Program-made: the position numbers and the translations under genes | Source of the DNA: Bufo bufo | Taxonomy: Eukaryota; Chordata; Amphibia; Anura; Bufonidae | Direction of reading: 5' to 3' | Length of the DNA: 64,000 nucleotides | NCBI RefSeq assembly: GCF_905171765.1 | Contig: NC_053389.1 | Coordinates: forward strand, 785,856,772-785,920,771 | The notes under the pieces: model-generated | The model's input: only the letters and a program-made list of their open reading frames with translations | The model's database searches: none | What the model was told of the DNA's origin: nothing | Shown: in pieces, positions 24,494 through 34,184 of the stretch | How the letters are laid out: the number at the start of each line of letters is the position of its first letter | Numbering within the stretch: the stretch's first letter is position 1

Positions 24494-24991
24494 GGACTGG
24501 GGGGGAGGGTAATTACACTATAGGAGGGGAACATAGTGCAGATAGAGACCGGGGGCAAGGTAGTGGGACTGGGGGAGGAATGGAAGGAGGGACTAGAACA
24601 GTTCAGAAGGAAAGGTGTAGGGTAAAAAATATACATAAACCTCTTAATTGTATGTATACTAATGCCAGAAGTCTGACTAAAAAAACTGGGGAACTGGAAT
24701 TAGTGATGTGTGAGGAGAACTATGACATAGTGGGAATAACTGAGACATGGCTGGATGATGGCTATGACTGGGCAGTTAATGTACAAGGTTACAGTCTGTT
24801 TAGAAAGGATCGTCAAAACCAAAGAGGGGGAAGGGTCTGCCTTTATGTAAAGTCCTGTCTAAAGCCCACAGTCTGAGAAGATATAAGTAACGGACATAAA
24901 CATGTGGGGTCACTGTGGGTAGAAATACATGGAGGAAAAAACAATAATAAAATAGTAATAGGAGTTTATTATAAACCACCTAATATACCAG

Positions 24992-25159
24992 TCCAATATG
25001 TAGAAAATGATAGGGGCAGCATTCACCAATGTAGTAAAAAAATAATAATTATTTATTTCATCCGGGATACCATACAGCAGAGCTCATAGGGGCGAGATGT
25101 CAGTTTCTCAAACATGATAGTGGCGACGGCTGTTTTGCGCGGCTTTGCGCTTCCTCGGG
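24992..25159 (-). mobile_element. 168-bp retro-insertion starting at a hammerhead core (Penelope/retrozyme-like)
   Basis: The insert is flanked by a perfect 16-bp direct repeat, CCACCTAATATACCAG, at 24976-24991 and 25160-25175, and removing it restores the LINE sequence. Read on the minus strand, it starts exactly at a hammerhead-type core and ends CATATTGGAC. There is no poly-A tail. Penelope-like elements carry hammerhead motifs in their terminal repeats and insert by retroposition, so a truncated member of that class is the best guess. Confidence 0.65.
25125..25159 (-). ncRNA. Degenerate hammerhead ribozyme core
   Basis: On the minus strand: CCGAGGA (consensus CUGANGA with one change), stem II GCGC/AAAGCC/GCGC, AAAA (consensus GAAA), then C-AGCC-G-UC with the predicted cut after 25125. 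The helix III layout is C-N4-G, as at 30376 and 55610. The 5' strand of stem I is missing because the insertion starts here. The core changes make activity unlikely. Confidence 0.55.
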
Positions 25160-25559
25160 CCACCTAATATACCAGAGTCCACAGAAAAATCTGCTACTAA
25201 ACGAGATAGATGAAGCGGCAAATCATAATGAGGTTGTTATTATGGGGGACTTCAACTACCCAGATATAGACTGGGAAATAACCAAAGACAATTACCTTTC
25301 CCAATTGGTTCAGGACCCGACTAGAGGGACGGCCATACTAGACTTAGTATTAACCAATAGACCTGACAGAACAACAGATGTGCAGGTCGGGGGACACCTG
25401 GGAAATAGTGACCATAAAGTAATAACCTTCCAATTGTCATACAGAAGAGTGTTTCTTCAGGGAGGAACAAAAATACCAAACCACAAAATGGGATATTTTT
25501 AAAAGCATCCTAAAATCTAATTGTGAGAGGTACATACCTTATGGGAATAAAAGGTTAAG

Positions 25560-27882
25560 GAACAAGAGAAAACCAATGTGGATAAATAGAACTGTAAAGA
25601 AAGTAATACATGACAATAAGAAAGCATTTAAATCACTAAAACAGGAGGGTAGCAAGGAAGCACTGAATAACTATAAGGAAAAAAATAGAATATGTAAAAA
25701 ACAAATAAAAGCAGCCAAACTAGAGACCGAGAGATTAATTGCCAAGGAGAGCAAAACTAACCCTAAAATGTTCTACAATTATATAAATGGTAAAAAGTAT
25801 AAATATGAAGGTCTCGGAGTAATGAGGGGGGAGTTGCAGAGAGCGATGAGGAGAAAGCAAAGCAAATAAATATTTTCTCTCCACTGTATTCACTGAGGAA
25901 AATAAACTGTCAGATGAAATGCAATATGTAAAAGTAAATTCCCCATTCCCCAAAAGTGCCCTGTCTGACCCAGGAAGAAGTACAGCGGCGTCTTAAAAAG
26001 ATTAAAATAGACAAATCGCCAGGACCAGGTGGCATTCACCCCCGTATCCTAAGAGAATTAAGTAATGTCATAGCTTATTTCTTATAATTACTAATTTAAT
26101 CAGTTTCTATGAGGAGGTAAGTTCTAGACTTGACAGCGGTGAATCAATGAATGTCGTATATCTGTAATGACCGGGGTCACGCAAAAGGAGGGAAATGGGA
26201 AGGCCCTGTCCAAGGGAGAGGGAAAGGTGGTGACCACTGACTCACCTTGCGGCTGGTACCTGACTGCCCTGACGTCCCTAGACGGGTTCCTCACCCGTAC
26301 GCCGATCACGTGCCTAAACCCTGGCTTTCCCTAAGATGAGCCCTGTGTAGTGAACAGGGCGGTGGGATCACTAGTCCGCACCACTGACACTACGAGGAAA
26401 ACACCAAGGAGAGGACAGACAATACAGACAAACATATAATCCCAGGTGGGCGACAACCACAGACCACCAAGGCCCAACAGGGATCCGGAGGGTAATGTTC
26501 TGGAACAACAACCAGGGAACACAGCTCCAGTGGGTCAGTATAGAAGTCCAGGCAGGAAGCTCTATATCTGGCAACCAGAGAAGTGGGAGATGGGAATATA
26601 AGGAGGTTGGGATTGCTGGACAAGAAACAGCTGAGGAGGAGAAGCTACGGATCCCTGAGTGAGCCAAAAAGGATTGCAAGGCAAACCCAGAAAGCTACCA
26701 TTAAGAAACAGTACTGTCTTTAGACATAGAACGCGCAGCCACCCGCTGCGACTTCCTGACCCCGGGTATAACGGAGTCAGACGTGGCTCTTGACACCCTC
26801 GTGACAATATCTGGACTTCTCCAAAGCATTTGACACTGTACCACATAAAAGGTTAGTATATAAAATGAGAATGCTTGGACTGGGAGAAAATGTCTGTATG
26901 TGGGTAAGTAACTGGCTCAGTGATAGAAAACAGAGGGTGGTATTAAGGGTACACACTCAGATTGGGTCACTGTCACGAGTGGAGTACCTCAGGGGTCAGT
27001 ATTGGGCCCTATTCTCTTCAATATATTTATTAATGATCTTGTAGAAGGCTTGCATAGTAAAGTATCCATTTTCGCAGATGACACTAAACTGTGTAAAGTA
27101 ATTACCACTGAAGAGGACAGTATACTACTTCAGAGGGATCTGGATAGATTAGAGGCTTGGGCAGAGAAGTGGCAGATGAGGTTTAACACTGACAAATGTA
27201 AAGTTATGCACATGGGAAGGAATAATGCAAGTCACCCGTACATACTAAATGGTAAAACACTGACATGGAAAAGGATCTAGGAATTTTAATAAACAGCAAA
27301 CTAAGCAGCAAAAAACAGTGTCAGGCAGCTGCTGCCAAGGCCAATAAGATAATGGGTTGCATCAGAAGGGGCATAGATGCCCGTGATGAGAACATATTCC
27401 TACTACTTTACAAATCACTAGTCAGACCACACATGGAGTACTGTGTACAGTTCTGGGCTCCTGTAAACAAGGCAGACATAGCAGAGCTGAAGAGGGTCCA
27501 GAGGAGGGCAACTAAAGTAATAACTGGAATGAGGCAACTACAGTACCCTGAAAGATTATCAAAATTAGGGTTATTCACTTTAGAAAAAAGACGACTGAGG
27601 GGAGATCTAATTACTATGTATAAATATATCAGGGGTCAGTACAGAGATCTATCCCATCATCTATTTATCCCCAGGACTGTGACTGTGACGAGGGGACATC
27701 CTCTGCGTCTGGAGGAAAGAAGGTTTGTACACAAACATAGAAGAGGATTCTTTACGGTAAGAGCAGTGAGACTATGGAACTCTCTGCCTGAGGAGGTGGT
27801 GATGGGGAGTACAATAAAGGAATTCAAGAGGGGCCTGGATGTATTTCTGGAGTGTAATAATATTACAGGCTATAGCTACTAG
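25560..27882 (+). pseudogene. LINE reverse transcriptase pseudogene
   Basis: The linker (MWINRTVKKVIHDNKKAFKS) is followed after frameshifts by DKSPGPGGIHP, then the solo LTR. LDFSKAFDTVPHKR comes next, then [20 protein letters not shown], and the catalytic FADDTKL at about 27080. A small deletion near 27260-27270 changes frame. A long C-terminal frame then runs from 27265 to a TAG at 27882 with YCVQFWAPVNKADIAELKRV and VRLWNSLPEEVV, the usual CR1/L2-group tail. The 205-codon final frame is intact, but the gene as a whole is broken at several points. Confidence 0.9.
26163..26806 (-). mobile_element. Solo LTR (644 bp), 5-bp target duplication ATATC
   Basis: The element begins TGTAATGACC and ends CCTCGTGACA. 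ATATC flanks it at 26158-26162 and 26807-26811, and removing it rejoins the LINE frame at VYLDFSKAF. The same family is present at 47925-48577. The minus orientation is inferred from a TTATATTCCC stretch that would act as a TATA-like box. A Ty3/gypsy affiliation is likely but not shown by any coding sequence. Confidence 0.9.
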
Positions 27883-28092
27883 AGAGGGGTCGTTGATCCA
27901 GGGAGTTATTCTGATTGCCTGACTGGAGTCGGGAAGAAATTTTTTATTCCCCTAAAGTGGGGAAAATTGTCTTCTACCTCACAGTTTTTTTTTTTGCCTT
28001 CCTCTGGATCAACTTGCAGGATAACAGGCCGAACTGGATGGACAAATGTCTTTTTTCGGCCTTATATACTATGTTACTATGTTACTATGTTA

Positions 28093-28672
28093 TTAAATAA
28101 CGCCATATCAGCATGCCTTCATGAGGGATCGGTCATGTCAAACTAATTTAATCAGTTTCCATGAGGAGGTAAGTTCTAGACTTGACAGCGGCGAATCTTG
28201 ACTTCTCTAAAGCATTTGACACTGTACCGCATAAAAGGTTAGTATATAAAATGAGAATGCTCGGACTGGGAGGAAATGTCTGTATGTGGGTAAGTAACTG
28301 GCTGAGTGATAGAAAACAGGGTGGTTATTAATGGTACACACTCAGATTGGGTCACTGTCACTAGTGGAGTACCTCAGGGGTCAGTATTGGACCCTATTCT
28401 CTTCAATATATTTCTTAATGATCTTGTAGAAGGCTTGCACAGTAAAATATAAATTTTTGCAGATGACACTAAACTGTGAAAAGTAATTAACACGGAAGAG
28501 GACAGTATACTACTACAGAGGGATCTGGATAGATTGGAGGCTTGGGCAGATAAGTGGCAGATGAGGTTTAACACTGACAAATGTAAGGTTATGCACATGG
28601 GAAGGAATAATGCAAGTCACCCGTACATACTAAATGGTAAAACACTGGGTAACACTGACATGGAAAAGGACA
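28093..28672 (+). mobile_element. Second CR1-like LINE fragment (reverse transcriptase part)
   Basis: This repeats the LINE segment corresponding to about 26085-27275 without the solo LTR. It includes CATTTGACACTGTACCGCAT (AFDTVPH), GTACCTCAGGGGTCAGTATT (VPQGSVL) and GCAGATGACACTAAACTG (ADDTKL). A TGA follows ADDTKL. Both ends are truncated and it abuts the 3' end of the first LINE, so it may be a tandem partial duplication. Confidence 0.85.
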
Positions 28673-29271
28673 AATCACAGTGAGATAAAGTTGTCACCGT
28701 GATTTTGTAGTAAAAAGGTCAGAGGTACGGAGCATTGTCAATCATGTTAATGCTCCATGTCTCTGCTGTCCAGAGAGCGGCTTGGCTCTCATTCACGCTG
28801 CGGATTACCCGCACAGCATCCACAACTAGGGTCTCCTTCATAAGGACATAAAATGTCCCTTTAGTGACACCTATGTGTATCATTTCTGTAAGCCAATGTC
28901 TGATCCATGCTGTGTCGGACTGGGGTTCCTGGGGCCGCCCGGGAGAAATTATTCTTGAGTCCCAACCCATATATCATCAATAAAGTCTAATAGGTTTTCA
29001 ATCAAAGAAATAGACCCATATTGCAACTCAAAGGTGACCTCACCTCCTCACAGAGCGGCACACAGGCTCAGCAGCAGCACGGTATCGGCAACACAGACAG
29101 TCACAGGGTCAGGGGGGTGTGACTGTCGAGTGGCGCTGCGCCAGCGGGCAGCAGCAACTGGTGTAGGCTGGGGAGCGGAGGTCTGGAGCCTGGAGGCAGA
29201 GCTGTTGGTGGTGAGTAACTGTGTGGACAAATGTCTCTGAGTAGTCTGTCTGTGCGGCCCACAGGGAGAAA

Positions 29272-29860
29272 TGTATGTGGCATGGGGGGGTGAAATGGAC
29301 ATGATGGAGGGGGGAGAAATGTGACAACATGGATGGAGGGGGAGAGAAATGTGACAACATGGATGGAGGGGGGGGGATATGGCAACATGGATGGAGGGGA
29401 AGAAATGTGACATGGAAGGGGAGAAATGTGACATGGAGGGCTGATGTGACATAGGTGATTTGACATGGAGGGAGAGAAATGTGACAATATGGATGGAGGG
29501 GGAGAAATGTGACAACATGGAAGAAGGGGGAGAAATGTGGCAACATGGATGGAGGGGGAGAAATGTGGCAACATGGATGGAGGGGGAGAAATGTGAGGTC
29601 TGATGTGACATAGGTGATTTGACATGGAGGGGAAGAAATGTGACATTGAAGGGGTGAAATGTGACATGGAGGGGGAGAAATGTGACATGGAGGCCTTGAG
29701 GGGGAGAAATGTGACATGGGGGGCTGATGGCTGACATGTGGGCATGATGGCTGACATGGGGGCATAATGGCTGACATAAGGGGCTGATGGCTGACATGGG
29801 GGGCTGATCTGAGGCATTGGGGGGCTGATCTGAGGTCTGATTAACATTGGGGGTCTGATT
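29272..29860. repeat. GGGGGAGAAATGTGACA minisatellite
   Basis: Units of about 28-30 bp built on GGAGGGGGAGAAATGTGACA with ACATGGAT are repeated with variants. The long minus-strand frames of up to 276 codons rich in HISPP/CHISP repeats are products of this array, not a protein gene. Confidence 0.9.
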
Positions 29861-30023
29861 GCTGGTCTAATTTTAGAGGTTGTTTGGACGGCACTCCTTA
29901 AGTATTTTCCGGTGCTCGGCGGTAAAACCAATGAACGTTTGATGTATAAAACTGCGACACTCGGGTAAGTAGATAAATTATGCTTCTTTATTATCCATCC
30001 AGGAAAATTAATAAATAGACTAA

Positions 30024-30065
30024 GGCCAACGTTTCGGTCTCATCCTGAGACCTTGTTCACGGCCT
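30024..30065 (-). ncRNA. Hammerhead-like motif, core partly lost
   Basis: On the minus strand: AGGCC, GUGAACA (consensus CUGANGA with two changes), a perfect 6-bp stem II GGTCTC/AGGAT/GAGACC, GAAAC, GUU, GGCCU. The AGGCC and GGCCU segments pair as stem I around a predicted GUU cut. Helix III is reduced to nothing within one molecule. Minimal helix III hammerheads can work as dimers, but the core changes argue against activity. Confidence 0.45.
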
Positions 30066-30375
30066 GAATGCGGGGGACGTCTGGTGCGCTGGATGGCTTG
30101 TTAGATTGCTGGTCTGACCTGAGGTGTAATGGAAAATATTTTTTTCTTATTATCTTCCTCTAAAACCTAGGTGCGTCTTATGGGCCAGTGTGTCCTATAG
30201 GGTGAAAAATCCGGTCCTCAATCCAAAATGCAACTTCGCTTGTGTTGGCAAAAATCCTTGCACCGGCCCTAGGCCCAGTATAGTATCAGAGACTGGGCCC
30301 ACCAGAGGAGCCCCTCATACTCTGATGGGCCAATCCTACACTGGATCCATAAGTTTTGAAGAATGACTAGGGATT

Positions 30376-30425
30376 CTCTGTAGACAGTTGTTTCGGACTT
30401 CCTGTCCCTCGTCAGTACACAACAT
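30376..30425 (-). ncRNA. Hammerhead ribozyme with conserved core
   Basis: On the minus strand: stem I strand UGUA (30416-30419), CUGACGA (30409-30415), stem II from GGGAC...GUCC (30395-30408), GAAA (30391-30394), helix III C-AACU-G and the cleavage triplet GUC (cut after 30383), then UACA (30379-30382), which pairs with UGUA. All invariant core residues are present. Stem II seems to have lost one C next to GAAA, leaving one bulged G. Type I topology with a one-pair helix III is what is reported for Penelope-like elements. Activity is inferred, not shown. Confidence 0.7.
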
Positions 30426-30850
30426 GGTACCAGTTCGGTGAGATGACTCTGTTCCCCGGCAATACTGGTTCTTTTTGTGAAGATGGAGATGGTATAGGGA
30501 GTCTTACAGGCAATGCTTCTACTTTATGCACCAAAATCAGGCTTTGTATTTGCTAACTGGTTGTCATAGCTGCTGTAATCAAATAGTGACATTACCAAAA
30601 CCACATTGAGAATGTAACTAGAGCTCGGAGTGATCACATCAGTCACAGCGAGTGCTTCCTGTATATCTACACGTACTGTACAGGCCACAATAAATAGTAA
30701 GATTACAACACAGTCATGAGCCTCCAGCATCATAAACTGCAAACAAAATCTAAAACCTATAAAACAACTCATAATAGTACATGTGGACATCCATTGGATT
30801 TGTGTGGGAGCATGCATGTGGTAACACACATAGTAAATGACGTAACTTGT

Positions 30851-31085
30851 CAATGTCAAACTGAGGTTCTTTGGGCCACCAGAGAAAATTGTTCTCAAGG
30901 CCAAACCCCCTACATCATCAATAAAGTTTAATACAATTTTGAATCTAAGAAATAGACCCTGGTGGCAAATTATTTGCTCCAAAGGTTGCTACTTTTCTCC
31001 TGGACCTTTGTGGGCCCACTATGGTATCAGAGCCTGGACCCACAGGGAGATCTGCTGGTACTCTGGTGGGCCAATCCAACCCTTT
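30851..31085. mobile_element. hAT-type MITE, second copy of the 28910 family
   Basis: It matches 28910-30343 in both end regions: TCAAACTGAGGTTCTTTGGG, CATCATCAATAAAGTTTAAT, AAGAAATAGACCC, and TCTGGTGGGCCAATCCAACC. It lacks the minisatellite, so it approximates the ancestral length of about 235 bp. The target duplication is not clear. The 152-codon minus frame overlapping it is not coding. Confidence 0.65.
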
Positions 31086-31297
31086 ATCTTGTTAAGAATA
31101 TGGTACTTTATAGTAACTGGGGCCAAAAGGCGTATTTAATACAAAATGTTAACTTTATTCCCCTTATTATAATGTTTTAGGCTAATGAGGTGTGCCAGAG
31201 TCTCAGGATCCATGGCTGCCTGCAGAAGAGGTGCTGGCTTATTTATTATCCAAGTCATGTCTCAAGGGCTAGTTAAAGAGTCAAACATTGACTTATA

Positions 31298-32442
31298 CAC
31301 TCACCTAAAGAATTATTAGGAACACCATACTAATACGGTGTTGGACCCCCTTTTGCCTTCAGAACTGCCTTAATTCTACGTGGCATTGATTCAACAAGGT
31401 GCTGATAGCATTCTTTAGAAATATTGGCCCATATTGATAGGATAGCATCTTGCAGTTGATGGAGATTTGAGAGATGCACATCCAGGGCACGAAGCTCCCG
31501 TTCCACCACATCCCAAAGATGCTCTATTGGGTTGAGATCTGGTGACTGTGGGGGCCATTTCAGTACAGTGAACTCATTGTCATGTTCAAGAAACCAATTT
31601 GAAATTATTTGAGCTTTGTGACATGGTGCATTATCCTGCTCAAAGTAGCCATCAGAGGATGGATACATGTTCTCATTCTGTTTACGCCAAATTCGGACTC
31701 TACCATTTGAATGTCTCAACAGAAATCGAGACTCATCAGACCAGGCAACACTTTCTCCCTCACTTTCTCATTCTGTTTACGCCAAATTCGGACTCTACCA
31801 TTTGAATGTCTCAACAGAAATCGAGACTCATCAGACCAGGCAACATTTTTCCAGTCTTCAACAGTCCAATTTTTTTGAGCTCGTGCAAATTGTAGCCTCT
31901 TTTTACTATTTGTAGTGGAGATGAGTGGTACCCGGTGGGGTCTTCTGCTGTTGTAGCCCATCCGCCTCAAGGTTGTGCATGTTGTGGCTTCACAAATGCT
32001 TTGCTGCATACCTCGGTTGTAACGAGTGGTTATTTCAGTCAACGTTGCTCTTCTATCAGCTTGAATCAGTCGGCCCATTCTCCTCTGACCTCTAGCATCC
32101 ACAAGGCATTTTTGCCCACAGGACTGCCGCATACTGGATGTTTTTCCCTTTTCACACCATTCTTTGTAAACCCTAGAAATGGTTGTGCGTGAAAATCCCA
32201 GTAACTGAGCAGATTGTGAAATACTCAGACCGGCCCGTCTGGCACCAACAACCATGCCACGCTCAAAATTGCTTAAATCACCTTTCTTTCCCATTCTGAC
32301 ATTCAGTTTGGAGTTCAGGAGATTGTCTTTACCAGGACCACACCCCTAAATGCATTGAAGCAACTGCCATGTGATTGGTTGACTAGATAATTGCATTAAT
32401 GAGAAATAGAACAGGTGTTCCTAATAATTCTTTAGGTGAGTG
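31298..32442 (-). mobile_element. Tc1-type transposon, second family (1145 bp), TA target
   Basis: The ends CACTCACCTAAAGAATTATT and AATAATTCTTTAGGTGAGTG are perfect inverted repeats flanked by TA (31296-31297, 32443-32444). The transposase is on the minus strand. The element sits next to, and probably inside, a remnant of the 22155-type Tc1 element. Confidence 0.95.
31330..32294 (-). pseudogene. Tc1 transposase pseudogene (internal deletion and 95-bp duplication)
   Basis: It starts MGKKGDLSNFERGMVVGARR with the helix-turn-helix region (FSRTTISRVYKEW), then the first catalytic Asp in WSDESRFLL. About 80 bp (31671-31750) is repeated at 31766-31845 with a 15-bp spacer. The 95-bp shift moves the first frame to a stop at 31716-31718. 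The downstream frame (31330-31719) carries QDNAPCH (second Asp) and SPDLNPIEHLW (Glu), and ends at AKGGPTPY. The distance from SDES to QDNAPCH is only about 35 residues, against about 90 in full Tc1 proteins, so an internal deletion of roughly 55-60 residues is inferred. All three catalytic residues survive but the fold cannot. Confidence 0.9.
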
Positions 32443-32538
32443 TAGGATAGCTACCTGTGTCATACCAGCAGTTGAGGAACCTGAGACCATTCAGGTGTGG
32501 GGTTGCTTCTCATCCAAGGGAGTGGGCTCACTCACAAT

Positions 32539-33111
32539 TAGAGATGAGTGCATTTTTGAAAAGTTCGAATCGGCTGATTCGCAGAATATTACAAAAGAAT
32601 TAGCTTTGTGATGAATTACTTTGTCCCTAAGTGCATTTTTTTGTAAGTAGCGGGTGCAATGACAGGAAGCTGCGATAGCGCCGCCCCCGTCATTGTATCC
32701 TTCAGATGCCGCGTTCATACATGATTGCGGCATCTGAGTATAAAAACTGTGTAAAATTAACATGAATTTTTTTTTAATCAAACTTAGCACCTCCATTTGC
32801 TCGCGACAGGCCGGCCGCCGCCATCTTGTTTGAAGATCTGGCGGGAGATTACGTCATCACGCCAGCCGGCACGGTGACCTCATACGTCACCACGCAAGGG
32901 ATTTCGGCTGAGATCTTCATTCAAGATGGCGGCTGGAGGCCTGTCGCGAGCAAATGGAGGAGGTAAGTATGATTTTTTGGGTTTTCACACTATTTCAGGT
33001 TAAATCAATTCGCTAACGGGAAGCACGAGGAAATTTGGCTTCAAGGCAAATCAAATTTATCCAGAAATTCGGATCGAATTTCACTTTTCGGATTCGATTG
33101 GCTAATCTCTA
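32539..33111. mobile_element. Non-autonomous hAT-like element (573 bp)
   Basis: TAGAGATGAGTGC at the left and GGCTAATCTCTA at the right are inverted hAT-like ends. Interior arms pair, with GGCGGCGGCC/AAGATGGCGGC-type segments around 32805 and 32920. There is no clean 8-bp duplication. Compared with the intact Tc1 copy, about 50 bp of target is missing at the junction. Confidence 0.75.
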
Positions 33112-33310
33112 CTCTAAGAGCAAGAGCTACTTCTTTGAATGATCCAGGATGAACAAAGTTTTTTCCAGCATGATGGAGGCCATGTCCCAAGGCAGAAGTG
33201 GCTCTGTGAACAAAACATTGACATTTTGGGAAACTCCCCAGATTTCAAACCCATTGAGAACCTGTGGTCATTTGGTCAATCTTCAAAAAGCAGGTGGACA
33301 AACAAAGACA

Positions 33311-33390
33311 TAGATCCTCTGGATCAACTCCCAAAAAGACTGGATGGACAAATGTCTTTTTTCGGCCTTATGTACTATGTTACTATGTTA
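33311..33390 (+). mobile_element. Minimal CR1-like LINE 3' tail (about 80 bp)
   Basis: CCTCTGGATCAACT, then GACTGGATGGACAAATGTCT, TTTTTCGGCCTTAT and ACTATGTTACTATGTTAC match the last 80 bp of the LINE at 28000-28092. It replaces about 50 bp of the Tc1 transposase sequence. This is an extremely 5'-truncated insertion. Confidence 0.8.
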
Positions 33391-34184
33391 CCATCAGTCA
33401 GGATTTGGCCTAGAAGCTGATATAGAGCATGCCAGGGTAAACTGTATAAGTCTTGAAAAGGAAGGGTCCACACTGCAAATGTTGAGTTTTTCATAAACTT
33501 GGTGCATTGTCAATAAAAGTTATAAAACGTATGCAATGCTTAGAATTGTACTTCAGTATACCATAGGAACATCTGACAAAAAGATATAAAAACACTGGAG
33601 CAACAAACTTTGTGAAAATCTAAATGTTTGTCATTCTCAGGACTTCTGACTAGAATTTACAGCTGCTGTCAGAATCTAAATAGCATCTATTTATATCAAA
33701 AGAATCAAAGGCACGAAATCCATGTAGTCGTGCTACAAATACCACTTTTATTGGGTGGAGATGGAGTCACAGCAAATGTCCTGGATCCCATAGATTTTTC
33801 TTCCAAGAAATGTATTTTGTCTCAGATTGTTCTTTCCTTAGTTGGCCATAAATCTTTAGTTTACTGGAAAACATTTACAGCGATGGCAGTGGCATGCCCA
33901 GGAAGGGTGGTCTCACGGGGGTGCCAATGCCAGGCCCAGAAGCAATGAGCGCTTCCATCAATACAGATGGAAGCACTCATTGCTGAAGTGCTGACGCCCA
34001 CATACTGCGGCGTGGCATGGGAGCCTGAGGCCTATGTGGTAGTGAAGTCCTGTCACAGGAGCACACAATGACATCATCGAGCGCGCCTGTGCCGGGACTT
34101 AGCAGCACAGTGCCGGGACTCTGCGAGCAAGCGCAGGTGAGTATTTAGCTTTTAGATTTTTTTTTAGATTTTTTTTTATTTTAT

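Larger units (their letters stand above)
24610..25499 (+). pseudogene. LINE ORF2 endonuclease region
   Basis: The APE-type endonuclease motifs appear in order: TNARSL (substrate contact), GITETWLDD (metal-binding Glu), GVYYKPPN, MGDFNYPDIDW, and GNSDHKVITF (catalytic SDH). This enzyme nicks target DNA for target-primed reverse transcription. A TGA after SCLKPTV at about 24874 and a frame change break it. The ribozyme-bearing insertion between PPNIP and the next residues splits it further. The motif residues remain readable, so the decay is moderate. Confidence 0.85.
24250..28092 (+). mobile_element. CR1-like LINE, 5'-truncated and interrupted
   Basis: The order is the C-terminal part of ORF1 (esterase-like), APE endonuclease, reverse transcriptase, a C-terminal region, and a 3' UTR ending in ACTATGTT octamer repeats (28065-28092), as in CR1-group LINEs. 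Two later insertions split it: a 168-bp ribozyme-bearing piece at 24992-25159 and a solo LTR at 26163-26806. Many frameshifts and stops are present. The 5' boundary is approximate. Confidence 0.9.
28910..30343. mobile_element. hAT-type MITE enlarged by a minisatellite and an insertion
   Basis: The left end CTGTGTCGGACTGGGGTTCC and right end GGGCCAATCCTACACTG are an imperfect inverted repeat. The flanks GATCCATG (28902-28909) and GATCCATA (30344-30351) are an 8-bp duplication with one change. The interior holds a minisatellite (29272-29860) and a ribozyme-bearing retroelement piece (about 29880-30120). A related copy is at 30851-31085. Confidence 0.75.
32445..33650 (+). mobile_element. Broken second copy of the 22155-type Tc1 element
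   Basis: The pieces match the transposase region and right arm of 22155-23686: GTGTGGGGTTGCTTCTCATC, CCAAGGGAGTGGGCTCACTC, ACATTTTGGGAAACTCCCCA, CCCATTGAGAACCTGTGGTC, and a decayed right end near 33640. It is interrupted by a hAT MITE (32539-33111) and a LINE tail (33311-33390), and its left part is missing at the neighbouring Tc1 element. Confidence 0.85.

Noticed and set aside
29048..29931. Minus-strand open frames of 222-276 codons rich in HISPP repeats
   Set aside because: They are readings of the minisatellite in three frames at once; period and composition explain them.
30524..30982. 152-codon minus-strand open frame
   Set aside because: It overlaps the hAT MITE copy at 30851 and shows no domain.
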